Below, piece by piece: positions 6,514-7,179 of a stretch of DNA of 7,179 nt. The position numbers were made by a program, and so were the translations under genes. The notes beneath the pieces were generated by a model. The model was not told the DNA's origin. It saw nothing but the letters and a program-made list of their open reading frames with translations, and did no database searches. The DNA comes from an uncultured Haemophilus sp. (lineage in GTDB: Bacteria; Pseudomonadota; Gammaproteobacteria; Enterobacterales; Pasteurellaceae), in contig CABSXY010000096.1 of the NCBI GenBank assembly GCA_902481695.1, forward strand, positions 1 to 7,179. The letters are read 5' to 3'. How positions within the stretch are numbered: position 1 is the first letter of the stretch; every line of letters starts with the position of its first letter.

Positions 6514-6669
6514 AATCGGTGAGTAAAGTGAATCAGTTTTTAAAACATTTTTCATGTAGGCATAATCCTCTTCGATTGCGCCTTTAGTCAATTTATCTAG
6601 CACAAGCGTAGATATTTTGTCATCAGATGGGGTGGTTAATTGTAAAAAATAGGAGTATGTGTAAATTAT
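6514..6669 (-). other. Unidentified coding-like fragment B (52 codons, open at both ends)
   Basis: The minus-strand frame opens after TAA at 6670-6672 and reads without a stop up to the nrdB junction, where it runs on out of frame into the NrdB sequence. It contains LTTPSDDKISTLVLDKLTKG and AIEEDYAYMKNVLKTDSLYS, soluble, charged and protein-like. There is no ATG at its beginning; only GTG at 6603 or ATT/ATA codons could start it, and no ribosome site is clear. I do not recognise the family. It may be an internal piece of a gene from elsewhere, joined to nrdB at the short shared stretch GAAGTACAAAGACGG (6499-6513). It could also be non-coding sequence that happens to be open. Confidence 0.35.
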
Positions 6670-6706
6670 TTATTGTTTATAAAATATCATGATATTGTAA
6701 GGTTTA

Positions 6707-6949
6707 CTAGATATATACAATAAGTACCATTTGAATAAGGTTTGTTATTAATAGAATTATATATGGTAACCATATTAGCCATCTATTCTTTGAAAAAATA
6801 ATTCTTATATCGCTAAATTTATATTCAGAAATATTAGTTTTTACTCCATTTGTGGGGATATAAGGATCTCTTGAATTTGTTAGTATTTTATTTAAACTGT
6901 TCTCAATGTCATGAGATAACGTAATACCTTGCCATCTCTGAATTATGAC
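6707..6949 (-). pseudogene. C-terminal fragment A of an unidentified protein ending in a membrane helix
   Basis: The minus-strand frame runs from after TAA (6950-6952) to TAG (6707-6709), 80 codons with no usual start codon near its beginning, so it appears to lack its N-terminus. It reads RWQGITLSHDIENSLNKILT, then a polar stretch containing RDPYIPTNGVKTN and SEYKFSDIR, then a strongly hydrophobic segment at about 58-80 (LIWLPYIILLITNLIQMVLI). This order suggests the end of a protein anchored by a single C-terminal helix. G+C of this stretch is about 22%, lower than the rest of the window. I do not recognise the family. The first codons overlap the start of the retroelement-like tail near 6920-6940, so the true protein may begin to match only from about GITLSHD. 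Confidence 0.4.
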
Positions 6950-7179
6950 TTAAGCATAAGACTCTGTATGGTAGGGTGTTACATTATGGTATAGCTTGCT
7001 TCATACCAACAATCTCCGTGGGATCGACCCTTACTCACGTAAGGTTTATTACTTGGACGACCCAGTGCACTTGCTGGTTAGTTGTGCGAAGTTGTGATAA
7101 AGAGTTGAGATTGCAATTGCCGTTTCTTTCTGACAGACTATCAGCACCATAGGGATAAGAATTATAGCAAGACATACCA
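6920..7179. mobile_element. Plant (legume-type) LTR retrotransposon-like repeat, probable foreign sequence
   Basis: The stretch has no open frame of useful length and about 44% G+C (7021-7140), unlike the adjacent 22% DNA. Several segments match, from memory, repeats abundant in peanut (Arachis) and related legume genomes. On the plus strand these are GGGATCGACCCTTACTCACG followed by TAAGGTTTATTACTTGGACG, then ACCCAGTGCACTTGCTGG. On the minus strand they are AACACCCTACCATACAGAGT, CTTATGCTTAAGTCATAA and GGCAAGGTATTACG. I associate these with untranslated or LTR-flanking parts of Ty3/gypsy-type elements. No LTR pair, primer-binding site or gag/pol frame is visible, so only a fragment is present. 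Identification rests on recall and was not searched. If right, this is contaminating or chimeric DNA, since such elements do not occur in bacteria. Confidence 0.5.

Noticed and set aside
6391..6603. A 70-residue minus-strand protein spanning the nrdB break
   Set aside because: Its second half is the NrdB coding sequence read in the wrong frame; only the part before the break (fragment B) might be genuine.
6600..7179. A new defence or mobile system at the right end
   Set aside because: No complete gene, integrase, attachment site or tRNA is visible; the mixed composition and truncated frames fit a chimeric contig end better.

Overview
The window is chromosomal DNA of a Pasteurellaceae bacterium of the Haemophilus/Aggregatibacter group. 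The main evidence is two inverted pairs of the Hin-type DNA uptake signal sequence (core AAGTGCGGT), both forming terminator-like hairpins, at 2995-3037 and 4378-4406. The low G+C and close E. coli-like orthologues of CodB, CodA, LysS and NrdB agree with this. Species cannot be settled by eye; H. parainfluenzae-like is a guess.

Left to right: (1) 3-359 (+), the C-terminal end of an Nramp-type metal ion transporter cut by the window edge, with a terminator at 361-396. (2) 419-2988 (+), a complete codB-codA operon (cytosine permease and cytosine deaminase). It has a near-consensus PurR operator overlapping the -35 of its promoter and ends in an uptake-signal hairpin. (3) 3089-4322 (+), a MetE-C-terminal-like (core-MetE, YxjG/YxjH-type) methionine synthase family gene. 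A perfect 8-bp MetJ box lies upstream. (4) 4341-4441, three consecutive hairpins separating convergent genes. (5) 4459-5967 (-), complete lysS with its own sigma70-like promoter. (6) 6180-6512 (-), the last ~85 codons of nrdB with its terminator.

The last ~670 bases do not fit the rest. The nrdB reading frame loses homology abruptly near 6512. Beyond it lie two short AT-rich open frames on the minus strand, each apparently without its start: B, 6514-6669, and A, 6707-6949. A ends in a membrane segment. From about 6920 to the end the sequence resembles, from memory, the untranslated/LTR-proximal repeats of legume (peanut-type) retrotransposons. G+C is about 22% in 6661-6900 and about 44% in 7021-7140. 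The simplest reading is a chimeric contig end (bacterium, other bacterial fragments, plant food DNA), as in an oral or gut metagenome assembly, rather than a new biological system. The alternative, real rearrangement next to nrdB, needs read-level evidence.

Functionally, codBA salvages cytosine to uracil under purine control. The MetE-like gene belongs to the methionine regulon. lysS and nrdB are housekeeping genes. No new defence or mobile system is supported.
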